Assembly (NCBI RefSeq): GCF_021730305.1
Contig: NZ_CP032674.1
Span: 1,597,001 to 1,661,000 of the forward strand
DNA length: 64,000 bases
From: Xanthobacter sp. YC-JY1
GTDB lineage: Bacteria > Pseudomonadota > Alphaproteobacteria > Rhizobiales > Xanthobacteraceae
Reading direction: 5' to 3'
The position numbers were made by a program, and so were the translations under genes. Positions 1 through 8,881 of the stretch are shown in pieces (the first letter of the stretch is position 1; every line of letters begins with the position of its first letter). The notes below the pieces were generated by a model. It worked only from the letters and a program-made list of their open reading frames with translations, did not search any database and was not told where the DNA came from.

Positions 1-1
1 C

Positions 2-595
2 ACCAACGCCTTCGTCGCCATGCGCCCGCCGGGCCATCATTGCGAGACGCGCAAGCCCATGGGCTTCTGCCTGATGAACCAGGTCGCCATCGCCGCGCGC
101 CATGCGCAGGCGAAGTACGGGCTCCAGCGCGTCGCCATCGTGGATTTCGACGTCCATCACGGCAACGGCACGCAGGAGATCTTCTGGGCCGACGACAGCG
201 TGCTCTACTGCTCCACCCACGAGATGCCGCTCTATCCCGGCACCGGGGCGCAGGGCGAGACGGGCGCGGTGAACACCATCGTCAACGCCCCGCTGCGCTC
301 GGGCGACGACGGTGCGGTGTTCAAGGAGGCGATGGAGACGCGCATCCTGCCGCGCATCACCTCGTTCGCGCCGGACCTGATCCTGATCTCGGCCGGCTTC
401 GACGCGCACGTGCGCGATCCGCTCGCATCGCTGCGTCTCGTGGACACCGATTTCGGCTGGATCACGCGCCGGCTGATGGAGATCGCCGACAAGAAGTGCG
501 AGGGCCGCGTGGTCTCGCTGCTTGAAGGCGGCTACGACCTGGAAGGCCTCGCCACCTCCGCCGCCGCCCACGTCACCGCGCTGATGCACGGCTGA
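2..595 (+). CDS. Histone deacetylase family protein, 5' end outside window
   Basis: Zinc-dependent deacetylase fold of the HDAC/acetylpolyamine amidohydrolase family, probably cytoplasmic. The reading frame is open from base 2, so the N-terminal third of a usual ~310-residue protein is missing; the first visible ATG is internal. Family motifs seen are RPPGHH near the start, [10 protein letters not shown] (metal and catalytic Asp/His) and SAGFDAH followed by DPL (second metal ligand). LEGGYDL near the end is the usual C-terminal motif. Substrate cannot be told from sequence; bacterial members act on acetylated polyamines, acetoin-related pathways or proteins. It converges on sciP and shares a hairpin terminator with it. 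Confidence 0.9.
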   Translation, partial: TNAFVAMRPPGHHCETRKPMGFCLMNQVAIAARHAQAKYGLQRVAIVDFDVHHGNGTQEIFWADDSVLYCSTHEMPLYPGTGAQGETGAVNTIVNAPLRSGDDGAVFKEAMETRILPRITSFAPDLILISAGFDAHVRDPLASLRLVDTDFGWITRRLMEIADKKCEGRVVSLLEGGYDLEGLATSAAAHVTALMHG

Positions 596-670
596 GGCGG
601 GGCGAAGGCCGGGGAGCCCGGTTCGCGCGTTCGCCACAAAGCCCGCGCGGCGCTTGAGCGAAAACCACGC

Positions 671-714
671 AAAAACCCGCGCGGCGCCGGTCATGGACCG
701 GCGCCGTCGCTTTT
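671..714. terminator. Bidirectional hairpin terminator
   Basis: Perfect 10-bp inverted repeat (683–692 against 696–705) with a 3-base loop. An A5 run stands to its left and a T4 run to its right, so it can stop transcripts from both the HDAC-family gene and the convergent sciP gene. Confidence 0.8.
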
Positions 715-988
715 ACTGCCGGTAGTGCTGGATGCGCGTGGTGCGCAGGCCGGGCAGGCCGTGGCGGTCGATGGAGGCCTGCCACGAGAGGAATTCGTCC
801 ACGGTGAGGGTGTAGCGCTTGCAGGCTTCCTCAAGGGAGAGGAGCCCGCCGCGTACGGCTGCCACCACCTCCGCCTTGCGGCGGATGACCCAGCGCCGCG
901 TATCCGGCGGCGGCAGGTCGGCGATGGTGAGGGGTCCCCCGTCCGGCCCGATCACATATTTGACCCTCGGCCGATAGGCATCGGTCAT
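713..988 (-). CDS. sciP: SciP-type CtrA inhibitor (DUF1153)
   Basis: A 91-residue DUF1153 protein. In Caulobacter the family member SciP is a small helix-turn-helix protein that binds CtrA and blocks its activation of target promoters. The whole length fits the family: RPRVKYVIGPDG, then LPPPDTRRWVIRRKAEVV, then a helical segment ending GLRTTRIQ. The start at 988 (MTDAY…) is chosen because the family begins there; an in-frame ATG seven codons upstream exists. The upstream region carries a CtrA-like box and a GANTC site (1237–1241), in line with cell-cycle control, though neither is proven. Confidence 0.92.
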   Translation of the reverse strand: MTDAYRPRVKYVIGPDGGPLTIADLPPPDTRRWVIRRKAEVVAAVRGGLLSLEEACKRYTLTVDEFLSWQASIDRHGLPGLRTTRIQHYRQ

Positions 989-1084
989 GTCTACGCACCT
1001 GTTACTCAAACCAACTCCGATGAAGATGGCAGGTGCCGATGAAGACTTTGCTAAAGCATGGAAATAAAAGGATTTTTACTTGTC

Positions 1085-1100
1085 TTAATGGGGCCTGAAC
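1085..1100 (+). promoter_or_regulatory. CtrA-like box upstream of sciP
   Basis: Reads TTAA, seven bases, then TGAAC, which is one mismatch from the CtrA consensus TTAA-N7-TTAAC. It lies 97 bp upstream of the sciP start. A weaker second copy (TTAA-N7-CGAA) lies at about 1259–1273. Assignment rests on pattern only. Confidence 0.4.
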
Positions 1101-1410
1101 AGGACCTTCCCGAAGCGTAAACACAAGGCTCAGCTTTCGCATTTTGCGAAGCGGGCAAGTTTTCGGCTCATGGTGTTGAAAAGAAAGGCGGCTCGGGCTT
1201 GGCCGCAGGGCGGCGCCGGGGCGGGGAGACGCCGACGATTCAGCACTTGTTCAGCTGTCTTAATGGATCACGAAGTAATGATTGGGCGCCTGCGGGGGGC
1301 GTGCGTGCGCTGCAATATGGGTTTTGTTGGCCCGGCGTCGCGGGGGGTGGCCTTTCCCTCACCGCCCTCACGTCCCGGCTTGTAAGGGGCATCACCTTCC
1401 CTTCACCGCC

Positions 1411-1518
1411 GTCATGCCCGGGCTTGTCCCGGGCAACCACGTCGGGCCGACGGGACGATGGACGCAGATGTGTTCCCGACCGATCCACGTGGATGGCCGG
1501 GACAAGCCCGGCCATGAC
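1411..1518. repeat. Palindromic intergenic repeat, GTCAT…ATGAC type (copy 1)
   Basis: About 108 bp bounded by GTCATGCCCGGGCTTGTCC and its near-complement ending GGCCATGAC. Three more members of the family occur at 8746, 20786 and 24315. It fills most of the gene-free stretch 989–1572; apart from this repeat and the possible CtrA sites nothing coding is seen there. Confidence 0.75.
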
Positions 1519-1572
1519 GGTGGTTTGGGGCGGGGAGGGTGGCGCAGGGCGGGATAGGCCGCCCTGTCGGTC

Positions 1573-2028
1573 CTAGGCCTGCGACGCGGCCTGCCGGCCG
1601 CTCACATAAGCGCGCCAGCCGCCCAGTGCGGTGATTTCCTCGGCCTGGGCCACGGCATGGGCCTCGCACAGGAAGCCCGGCACTTCCGAGCCGTCCTCCA
1701 GCCGGAGCTTGCCCACCCCCAGCGGGGCGGGGATGGCGGCGACGAAGCGGCCGAAGGCGGCCGGCTCCAGCGCCCACACCTCCACCTCCAGCCCCGGCCC
1801 GGAAAAGCCGGGGGCGCGCACCACGCCGGGCTTGCGCGGCGTGGTGTCGGGCAGGACGAAGAGGCGATAGTCCGGCGCGGTGCGGCAGCTCTTCACCAGC
1901 ACGCCGCCGGCGCCGGTGAGCTCGCCGTTGAGGGGCATTCCCGTGAGGTGCGCGCCCACCACGGCGATGGGCACGGCATCCGGCGGGAGAGAGGCGCGAG
2001 CGCCGCTGAGCGGGGTCTCGTTGGTCAT
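1573..2028 (-). CDS. Stand-alone allophanate hydrolase C-terminal domain
   Basis: A 151-residue protein matching the C-terminal (gamma-glutamyl-cyclotransferase-like) domain of allophanate hydrolase/AtzF. Seen: AVVGAHLTGMPLNGEL at the N-terminus, RLFVLPDTTPRKPG in the middle and VPGFLCEAHAV near the end. In fused allophanate hydrolases this domain decarboxylates the product of the amidase domain. The amidase domain is absent here and no amidase gene occurs in the window, so the amidase must lie elsewhere. Last gene of the guanidine operon, 8 bp after the carboxylase. Start chosen at the ATG giving the full domain; a longer frame running upstream is a shadow. Confidence 0.8.
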   Translation of the reverse strand: MTNETPLSGARASLPPDAVPIAVVGAHLTGMPLNGELTGAGGVLVKSCRTAPDYRLFVLPDTTPRKPGVVRAPGFSGPGLEVEVWALEPAAFGRFVAAIPAPLGVGKLRLEDGSEVPGFLCEAHAVAQAEEITALGGWRAYVSGRQAASQA

Positions 2029-2036
2029 CTTTGTCC

Positions 2037-5000
2037 TCACACGGTTTCGAGCACGCAGACCACATCGCCCGAGCGGACGGTGCGGCCCGGCGCGGCGCGG
2101 ATCTCGCGGACGCGGCCGGCGGCGTGGGCGGTGATGGAAATCTCCATCTTCATGCTCTCGATGATGGCGATGGTGTCGCCTGCGGCGACCACCGCCTCCT
2201 CCTCCACCAGCACCTTCCAGACATTGCCGGGGACGTTCGCCGCGACGCCGAAGCATCCCTCTGGCATCTCGCCCTCGCTGAAGGGGCCGGCGCCGTCCTC
2301 GACGACGAAGCTGTCCAGCCCCTCCGCCTTCCAGCGCGCGCGCTCCGCCTCGAAGGCGGCCTGCTGGCGGGCCTTGCCGGCGGTGATGGCGCCGGAATTG
2401 GCGGCAAGGTTCGCCGCATAGTCCGCATAGGAGAAGCGGCTGTCCTCGATGCGCACGGGATAGGCCCCGTGCGGGAAGGCGGCGCGCGCCTCCATCAGCT
2501 CCTGGTGGGACACCGGGAAGAAGCGGATCTCGTCGAAGAAGCGCAGCAGCCAGGGCGTGTCGCGGAAGGCGGGGGTCCGCCTCCACGTGTTCCACATCTG
2601 GATGGTGCGGCCGAACAGCTGGTAGCCGCCCGGCCCCTCCATGCCATAGATGCACATATAGGCGCCGCCGATGCCCACGGCGTTTTCCGGCGTCCAGGTG
2701 CGGGCCGGGTTGTACTTGGTGGTGACGAGGCGGTGGCGCGGATCGATGGGGGTGGCCACAGGCGCGCCGAGATAGACATCGCCCAGACCGAGCACCTGAT
2801 AGCTGGCGCCGAAGATGATGTCCTTCACCGCCTGCTCGTCTTCGAGCCCGTTGATGCGGCGGATGAACTCGATGTTGTCGGGACACCACGGCGCATTGGG
2901 CCGCACCAGCTCCTGATACTTGCGCATGGCGAGTTCCGCCTGCGGGTCGTTCCAGGAGAGGGGCAGGTGGACGATGCGGCTCGGCACCACCACGTCCTCG
3001 GCCGCCGGCAGGCCCTTCTCGATCTCCGCGAGGGCATCGAGCAGCTTGGTGCGCGGCAGGCTCGCCCCGTCATAGTGGATCTGCAGGGAGCGGATGCCGG
3101 GGGTGAGGTCGATGAGGCCCGGGAGCTTCGCGGCCTGAACCGCCTCGGCCATCAGATGCGCGCGCAGGCGCAGGGCGACGTCGAGATGCATGTCGCCGAA
3201 CTCGACCAGCAGATTGTCGTCGCCCTGCCGGCGATAGACCACGCGCACCGGCCCGTCCTCATGGATGGCGAGGATGGGGGAGGAGGTCTCCTCCGGCGCG
3301 CCGATGATGGCGGGGCCGGCGATGGGGTCTTCCGGCCGGGGCAAGGGCACGAAGCGCACGCGGTCGCCGGGCTTCAGCTGGCCCATCTTCCACTGCTCGT
3401 CGCGGGCGATGACCGCTGGGCAGACGAAGCCGCCGAGCGAAGGGCCGTCCGGGCCGAGGATGATGGGCATGTCGCCGGTGAAGTCGATGGCACCAATGGC
3501 ATAGGCGTTGTCGTGCAGGTTGGAGGGGTGCAGCCCCGCCTCTCCGCCGTCCGTGCGCGCCCAGCGGGGCGTCGGCCCCATCAGGCGCACGCCGGTGCGG
3601 GCGCTGTTGAAATGCACTTCGTAGGTGGCCGAGAACAGGTCGGCGATGTCGTCCGGCTGGAAGAAGTCGGGCGCGCCGTGGGGGCCGTAGAGCACGCCGA
3701 TCTGCCAGTCGCGGGTGAGCGGGGCAGGGGCGGGCACTTGCGTCGCCGGGCCGGTCGGACGCGTGGATGCGGGGGCAAGGTGCAGCGCATCGCCGGCCTT
3801 CAGCGTGCCGGTGGCATGGCCGCCAAACTGGCCCAGCGCGAAGGTCGCCCGCGAGCCCAGCACCACCGGCGCCTGGAAGGCTCCTGCCACCGCCAGATAG
3901 GCCCGCTGGCCGGCACCCTCGATGGTGCCGATGGCGAGCATCTGGCCCGCCTTCACCGGGAAGGCGGCATCATGCGGCACCGGAGCGCCATCGAGCTTGG
4001 CCGGCATGTGGGCGCCGGAGAGGGCGACCGTGGCGTCATCGTGGAAACGCAGAGTGGGGCCGTTGACGGTCATCTCCAGCGCGCAGGCGGTCTCTTGATT
4101 GCCCACGAGGGCATTGGCGCGGCGGAAGGAATGTTCGTCCATGGGGCCGGACGGCGGCACGCCCACGTGCCACAGGTTCAGCCGCCCCGGCAGCTCCTGA
4201 AGGCTGGACTGGGCGCCGGGGACGACAACTTCCACGCTGGTGGGCCGGAAGGCGAAGTCCTTCAGCGCGGTGGTCGCCACCTTGCCGGAGGCGAGGAGGT
4301 CGGACGCGGCGATGGCGGAGAGATACTGAAGGTTCGTCTCGATGCCGCAGATGGAGGTTTCCGACAGCGCCTTCTGCAAGGCGGCGATGGCGCCGGGGCG
4401 GTCATCCGCCTTGACGATCACCTTGGCGAGCATGGGATCGTAATAGGGCGTCACCTCCGTGCCGGTCTCGATCCAGCCGTCGATGCGCGCCCAGTCCGGG
4501 AACTTCACCTCCGTCAGCAGACCGGCGGAGGGCTGGAAATTGGCGTGGGGGATTTCCGCATAGACGCGCACCTCCATGGCCGCGCCCTTGGGGGAGAGCG
4601 GGCCGGCGGAGGCGATGGGGTCTTCGCCCGCCGCCTGGCGGATCATCCATTCCACGAGGTCGATGCCGAACACCGCCTCGGTGACGGGGTGCTCCACCTG
4701 CAGGCGGGTGTTTACTTCAAGAAAATAGAACTCCTGCCGCGCCGGGTCGTAGATGAACTCCACCGTGCCGGCGCTCTCGTAACGGACGCTTTCGCCGAGC
4801 TGGACGGCAGCGGCGTGGAGGCGGGCGCGTACCGCGTCTGAGAGAAGGGGGGCGGGGGTCTCCTCCACCACCTTCTGGTTCCGCCGCTGAAGCGAGCAGT
4901 CGCGCTCGCCCAGCGCCACCACGCGGCCCTTGCCGTCACCGAAGATCTGCACTTCCACATGGCGCGCCTCGGAGACGAAGCGCTCCAGATAGACGCGGGC

Positions 5001-5579
5001 ATCGCCGAAGGAGGCGCGGGCCGTGCGCTGGACGCGCTCGAACACGTCCTTCAGCTCGTCCGGTGTGTGGCACAGCTGCATGCCGATGCCGCCGCCGCCG
5101 GCGGTGGATTTCAGCATCACCGGATAGGTGATGGCCTCGGCCGCCGCCAACGCCTCCTCGGCGCTGTCGAGCAGGTCGGTGCCCGGCAGCAGGGGCACGC
5201 CTGACGCCTTGGCCAGCTCGCGCGCGGTGTGCTTGAGGCCGAAGGCTTCCAGATGCTTCGGCTTCGGCCCGATGAAGGCGATGCCTTCCTCCGCGAGGCG
5301 GCGGGCGAAGCGCACATTCTCGGACAGGAAGCCGTACCCGGGATGCACGGCCTCAGCCCCCGTGGCCTTGCAGGCGGCGATGACGGCATCGACATTGAGA
5401 TAGCTCTCGGCGGCCGGGGCCGGCCCGAGGCGCACGGCCTCGTCCGCCTCCAGCACGCCGCGGGTGAAGCGGTCGGCGTCCGAGTGGACGGCCACGGAGC
5501 TGATGCCCATGGCCCGCGCGGTGCGGATCACCCGCCGCGCGATCTCGCCGCGATTGGCGATGAGGATTTTCGAGAACAT
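2037..5579 (-). CDS. Biotin-dependent guanidine/urea carboxylase
   Basis: A 1180-residue carboxylase of the urea amidolyase type: ATP plus bicarbonate carboxylate biotin, then the amide-nitrogen substrate. Domain order: biotin carboxylase/ATP-grasp (1–~450; starts FSKILIANRGEIA, glycine-rich loop STAGGGGIGM, EVNTRLQVEHPV), KipA-like AHS2 (~480–780), KipI-like AHS1 (~800–1050), and a C-terminal biotinyl domain with ESMKME, the biotin lysine at about residue 1144. The ATG at 5579 is one base past the stop of the upstream DUF1989 gene. Homologues were long called urea carboxylases. Those next to two DUF1989 genes and under guanidine-I riboswitches are now known to carboxylate guanidine, and both marks are present here, so guanidine is preferred. 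Confidence 0.93.
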   Translation of the reverse strand: MFSKILIANRGEIARRVIRTARAMGISSVAVHSDADRFTRGVLEADEAVRLGPAPAAESYLNVDAVIAACKATGAEAVHPGYGFLSENVRFARRLAEEGIAFIGPKPKHLEAFGLKHTARELAKASGVPLLPGTDLLDSAEEALAAAEAITYPVMLKSTAGGGGIGMQLCHTPDELKDVFERVQRTARASFGDARVYLERFVSEARHVEVQIFGDGKGRVVALGERDCSLQRRNQKVVEETPAPLLSDAVRARLHAAAVQLGESVRYESAGTVEFIYDPARQEFYFLEVNTRLQVEHPVTEAVFGIDLVEWMIRQAAGEDPIASAGPLSPKGAAMEVRVYAEIPHANFQPSAGLLTEVKFPDWARIDGWIETGTEVTPYYDPMLAKVIVKADDRPGAIAALQKALSETSICGIETNLQYLSAIAASDLLASGKVATTALKDFAFRPTSVEVVVPGAQSSLQELPGRLNLWHVGVPPSGPMDEHSFRRANALVGNQETACALEMTVNGPTLRFHDDATVALSGAHMPAKLDGAPVPHDAAFPVKAGQMLAIGTIEGAGQRAYLAVAGAFQAPVVLGSRATFALGQFGGHATGTLKAGDALHLAPASTRPTGPATQVPAPAPLTRDWQIGVLYGPHGAPDFFQPDDIADLFSATYEVHFNSARTGVRLMGPTPRWARTDGGEAGLHPSNLHDNAYAIGAIDFTGDMPIILGPDGPSLGGFVCPAVIARDEQWKMGQLKPGDRVRFVPLPRPEDPIAGPAIIGAPEETSSPILAIHEDGPVRVVYRRQGDDNLLVEFGDMHLDVALRLRAHLMAEAVQAAKLPGLIDLTPGIRSLQIHYDGASLPRTKLLDALAEIEKGLPAAEDVVVPSRIVHLPLSWNDPQAELAMRKYQELVRPNAPWCPDNIEFIRRINGLEDEQAVKDIIFGASYQVLGLGDVYLGAPVATPIDPRHRLVTTKYNPARTWTPENAVGIGGAYMCIYGMEGPGGYQLFGRTIQMWNTWRRTPAFRDTPWLLRFFDEIRFFPVSHQELMEARAAFPHGAYPVRIEDSRFSYADYAANLAANSGAITAGKARQQAAFEAERARWKAEGLDSFVVEDGAGPFSEGEMPEGCFGVAANVPGNVWKVLVEEEAVVAAGDTIAIIESMKMEISITAHAAGRVREIRAAPGRTVRSGDVVCVLETV

Positions 5580-5580
5580 C

Positions 5581-6228
5581 TCAATCCTCCGCGCCGAACA
5601 CGAGCACCTGGATGGGCGTCGGGTTGAACCCGTTGCAGGGATTGTTGATCTGCGGGCAGTTGGAGATGACGAGGAGCACATCCATCTCCGCGCGCAGCTC
5701 CACATAGTCGCCGGGGCCGGAAATGCCGTCCACGATGGCGAGTTCGCCCGTGGGCTCCACCGGCACGTTCATGAAGAAGTTGATGTTGGGCACGATGTCC
5801 CGCTTCGTCATGCCGTGCTTCGACACCTCGATGACGAAATTCTCGCGGCAGGCGTGCAGATACTTCACCTGATGGCCGAAGCGCACCGTGTTCGCCTCGC
5901 ACGAGCAGGCGCCCGCCGAGGTGTCGTGCCGGCCGCAGGTGTCGGCCGTCACGGTCAGCATCACATTGCCTTCGCTGGAGATCAGCTTCGTGCCGGTGGA
6001 CACATAGGCCGAGCCTTGCACGCGCAGCGTATCCTGCGAGGAATAGCGCTCGGAAAAGTCATCGGCCTTGTAGAACAGCGTATCCACCGCCTGCTGGCCT
6101 TCCAGATCGACGATGCGCACGCTCTCGCCGGCCTTCACGAGGCAGGAGAAGGGGGCGTTGGCGGGGACGAAGTAGTCGCGCAGGGCAGAAGACGCATCGC
6201 GGACGGGAGAAGCAAAGAACCTGGTCAT
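5581..6228 (-). CDS. DUF1989 protein, carboxyguanidine deiminase subunit (shorter, UAAP1-like)
   Basis: A 215-residue DUF1989 protein formerly named urea-carboxylase-associated protein. In guanidine users a pair of such proteins (CgdA/CgdB) forms carboxyguanidine deiminase, turning carboxyguanidine into allophanate. Seen: VKAGESVRIVDLEGQQAVD near the N-terminus, a Cys-rich stretch DTCGRHDTSAGACSCEAN, NINFFMNVPV, and a closing DYVELRAEMDVLLVISNCP. Cys and His residues in these motifs are candidate metal or catalytic ligands (inference). Start at 6228 (MTRFF) fits the family; an extra 22 codons upstream look non-coding. Which of the two genes is CgdA and which is CgdB was not decided. Confidence 0.85.
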   Translation of the reverse strand: MTRFFASPVRDASSALRDYFVPANAPFSCLVKAGESVRIVDLEGQQAVDTLFYKADDFSERYSSQDTLRVQGSAYVSTGTKLISSEGNVMLTVTADTCGRHDTSAGACSCEANTVRFGHQVKYLHACRENFVIEVSKHGMTKRDIVPNINFFMNVPVEPTGELAIVDGISGPGDYVELRAEMDVLLVISNCPQINNPCNGFNPTPIQVLVFGAED

Positions 6229-6239
6229 GTCGTCCTCCC

Positions 6240-7049
6240 TCAGCGCGCGTTGTTCTCGAAGCCGCGGACGGCCTCGATGGTGGCGGTGCGGCACAGGTCG
6301 TCCGCGCCGGGAGCGGGCGCCTTAAAGCGGATGGCTTCCACCGGGGGCGGGGCATAGTCCGGCGCCGGGTCCACGGGATGCGGGCAATTGGAGAGGGCGA
6401 CGATGAGGTCCATCTCCGCCCGCAGGTCCACGAAATCACCCTGCTGGCGGGCGCCGTCGATCCAGCGGAAGTTGCCGTCCGCGTCGGTGCGCACGGGGGC
6501 GAAGAAGGTGAGAGCGGGCGGAATGTCCCGCTTGTCGAGGCCGAGCTTCAGCGCCTCCAGGATGAAGTTGTCGCGCGTGTTGCGCAGCACGGTCTCGCCA
6601 TAGCGGGCGCGGTTGGAGGCGGGGGTGGAGCCGCCGACCAGGGCATCGTGCATGCCGGTGGTGTCCTCGATGAGGGAGAACATCACCCGGCCCATGTCGG
6701 AGAACAGCACGCGGCCCTTTCCGAGGGCGGAGGTCCACTGCACCTTCACCGTGTCGGCGTAGTTCAGCCGCTCGGAGGCGTCGGAGGCCGACCAGGCGAT
6801 CATGGAGACCGCCGCCGGGCCGTGCGCCAGATGGATGCGCAGGGCCTCGCCCGCCTTGAGCGGCGTGGACCAGTACCAGCCGCCGGGAATGGTCTCGGCA
6901 TGGATCGCCGCGCCCTCGGGCAACAACGTGCCGCGCGGCGTCGGGCCGGGCAGGGCCTTGGGCGCATGCTGCTGGCCGGCCGCCTTCAATTCCTCGTAGC
7001 GGCGCTTGTTCTCTTCGATGAACTTCTGGGTTTCGACGCTGACGGTCAT
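6240..7049 (-). CDS. DUF1989 protein, carboxyguanidine deiminase subunit (longer, UAAP2-like)
   Basis: A 269-residue paralogue of the next gene and probably its partner in the deiminase. It has an N-terminal helical extension (KFIEENKRRYEELKAAG), then TIPGGWYWSTPLKAGEALRI, DTTGMHDALVGG, LTFFAPV and DFVDLRAEMDLIVALSNCP. The last motif is almost the same as in the shorter protein, which supports common descent and heteromer formation. The Cys-rich segment of the shorter paralogue is absent. It lies 10 bp after the ABC ATPase gene and 11 bp before its partner, clearly in one operon. Confidence 0.85.
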   Translation of the reverse strand: MTVSVETQKFIEENKRRYEELKAAGQQHAPKALPGPTPRGTLLPEGAAIHAETIPGGWYWSTPLKAGEALRIHLAHGPAAVSMIAWSASDASERLNYADTVKVQWTSALGKGRVLFSDMGRVMFSLIEDTTGMHDALVGGSTPASNRARYGETVLRNTRDNFILEALKLGLDKRDIPPALTFFAPVRTDADGNFRWIDGARQQGDFVDLRAEMDLIVALSNCPHPVDPAPDYAPPPVEAIRFKAPAPGADDLCRTATIEAVRGFENNAR

Positions 7050-7059
7050 GGCTGTCTCC

Positions 7060-7884
7060 TCAAGCCGTCTTCAGCGCCGGGTCGTCCCGGCCGGTGCCCG
7101 AGGGAATGGCCGGGTCGTCCCGGCCGGGGGCGGTGGATTTCAGCTTCAGCTGACCCGCAATGCGCTTGGGCCAGACCTCGATGTCCTTGGCGATGGTGGC
7201 GCCGTAGCGGGCCTTTTCCTCCGGCCGGTTGCGGCGGCGCTCGAAGGCGATGATACGAGTGGCGAGGGTGAAGGCCTCCTTGAGGTCGTGGGTCACCATC
7301 ACCACGGTCATCTCGCAGGTGTTCCACAGCTTCAGCATGAGCTGGTGGATGTCGGCGCGGATGCCGGGATCCAGCGCGCCGAACGGCTCGTCCAGCAGCA
7401 GGATCTTGGGCTTGCGCATGATGGCCTGCGCCAGCGCGAGGCGCTGCTGCATGCCGCCGGAGAGGGCGGCGGGATACTTGTCCTCCGCGCCCTTGAGGCC
7501 GACCTCCTCGATGAGGGCGCGGGCCTCGTCCTGCGCCTGCCGGCGGCGGGCGCCGAACAGCCGGCCGGTCAGGGGCGCTTCCGCCATCTCGGCGGAGAGC
7601 AGCACGTTGCCGAGCACGGTGAGATGTGGGAACACCGAATAGCGCTGGAAGACGACGCCCCGGTCGGCGCCCGGCTCGCGGGCGATGGGCTGGCCCTCGA
7701 TCAGCACCTCGCCCCGCGTCGCGGTCTCCTCCGAGAGCAGGATGCGCAGGAAGGTGGTCTTGCCGCAGCCGGAGGGGCCGACAAGGGCGATGAAGGAGCG
7801 CGGCGCGAATTCGAGGCTGATGTCCTCGAGCACGATCTGCTCGCCATATTCCTTCCAGAGATGGCGTACGGAAATGGCGGTCAT
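7060..7884 (-). CDS. ABC transporter ATPase, guanidine uptake
   Basis: A 274-residue nucleotide-binding subunit of the nitrate/sulfonate/taurine importer class. Walker A GPSGCGKTT, signature LSGGMQQRLALAQA and Walker B ILLLDEPFGALD followed by the switch His in MVTHDLKEA are all intact, so it should hydrolyse ATP. The C-terminal ~50 residues (PEEKARYGATIAKDIEVWPKR onwards) are an extension and end in a repeated GRDDPA motif (PGRDDPAIPSGTGRDDPA). Its ATG overlaps the permease stop by four bases, so the two are translationally coupled. Confidence 0.93.
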   Translation of the reverse strand: MTAISVRHLWKEYGEQIVLEDISLEFAPRSFIALVGPSGCGKTTFLRILLSEETATRGEVLIEGQPIAREPGADRGVVFQRYSVFPHLTVLGNVLLSAEMAEAPLTGRLFGARRRQAQDEARALIEEVGLKGAEDKYPAALSGGMQQRLALAQAIMRKPKILLLDEPFGALDPGIRADIHQLMLKLWNTCEMTVVMVTHDLKEAFTLATRIIAFERRRNRPEEKARYGATIAKDIEVWPKRIAGQLKLKSTAPGRDDPAIPSGTGRDDPALKTA

Positions 7885-8693
7885 TTCGCGCCTCCGAACC
7901 AGGGGAAGAGGGCGCGGCGGGCGCGGGCGAGGCCGAAATCCATGGCCACCGCGATGAGCGTGATCCAGGCCACGTAGGGCAGGATCACATCCATGGCGAG
8001 ATAGCGCCGCACCAGGAAGATGCGATAGCCGAGGCCTGAGTCCGAGGCGATGGCTTCCGCCGCGATGAGGAAGAGGAAGGCCGGGCCGAGGGAGAGGCGC
8101 AGGCCGTCCATCAGGCGGGGCAATATCTGCGGCAGCACCACGCGCACCATCATCTGCCAGGTAGAGGCGCCCAGCGTCTGCGCCTTGATCATCTGCTCGC
8201 GCGGCAGCTCCTCCACCCGCATGGCGAGGTCGCGCACCAGATAGGGCGTGATGCCGATGGTGATGAGGGCGATCTTGGATTCCTCGCCCAGCCCCATGAC
8301 GATGAACAGGATGGGCAGGAGAGCCAGCGGCGGCACCATCGACACCATGGCGACGAACGGCGCCAGCAGCGCCCGCACGATGGGCAGCATGCCCACGAGC
8401 ACGCCGATGACGAGGGCGACGATCGTGGCGATGGCCAGCGCCGAGAGCAGCCGCTCCATGCTGGCAAGGGTATCGGTCCACAGCAGATAGTCGCCAGTGC
8501 GCGCATCGGCGGTGAAGGCCATCTTCACGATGGCATTGCCGAGGGAGGGCAGGCTCGGCAGCAGCTTGTCGTCCGGGTTCTCCGCAAGGCGCTCCGCCGA
8601 GCCGAGGATGTAGGCGAGAACGACCAAGGCGAACGGGAGGACGGCAAGGAACAGCGCCGTTCCCCGATCCGGCCTGACATTGATGAGGCGCAT
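7881..8693 (-). CDS. ABC transporter permease, guanidine uptake
   Basis: A 270-residue inner-membrane permease of the binding-protein-dependent family. About six hydrophobic segments are visible, the first at residues ~13–30 (LFLAVLPFALVVLAYIL). The cytoplasmic loop EELPREQMIKAQTLGAS is the EAA-like motif that docks on the ATPase. Start chosen at 8693 (MRLINVRPDRG); the longer reading frame upstream runs through palindromic repeats and is not real. A 328-bp repeat-filled gap separates it from the binding-protein gene, although both are probably in one transcript. Confidence 0.92.
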   Translation of the reverse strand: MRLINVRPDRGTALFLAVLPFALVVLAYILGSAERLAENPDDKLLPSLPSLGNAIVKMAFTADARTGDYLLWTDTLASMERLLSALAIATIVALVIGVLVGMLPIVRALLAPFVAMVSMVPPLALLPILFIVMGLGEESKIALITIGITPYLVRDLAMRVEELPREQMIKAQTLGASTWQMMVRVVLPQILPRLMDGLRLSLGPAFLFLIAAEAIASDSGLGYRIFLVRRYLAMDVILPYVAWITLIAVAMDFGLARARRALFPWFGGAK

Positions 8694-8745
8694 CAGCGCT
8701 GCTCCTGAAGGGTGCGTTTTCGAATTGCGGATCAGCCCGTCCGCC

Positions 8746-8854
8746 GTCATGCCCCGGCTCGTCCGAGGCATCCACTTGTCCGCTTGGAGGGTTCGGGCGT
8801 GTCGGAGAGCCGACTCGCTGGGCCGTGGATCCCCCGGACAAGCCGGGGGATGAC
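8746..8854. repeat. Palindromic intergenic repeat, GTCAT…ATGAC type (copy 2)
   Basis: 109 bp beginning GTCATGCCCCGGCTCGTCC and ending CGGGGGATGAC, with arms that can pair over about 30 bases. It sits inside the guanidine operon between the permease and binding-protein genes. Confidence 0.8.
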
Positions 8855-8881
8855 AGCTCGTCGAGTTGCCCCCCGGCGGGC

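Noticed and set aside
2031-4841. Open frame of 936 codons opposite the carboxylase gene
   Set aside because: Antisense shadow of a well-supported biotin carboxylase in high-GC DNA; the protein is low-complexity (Gly, His, Arg, Asp) and has no motif.
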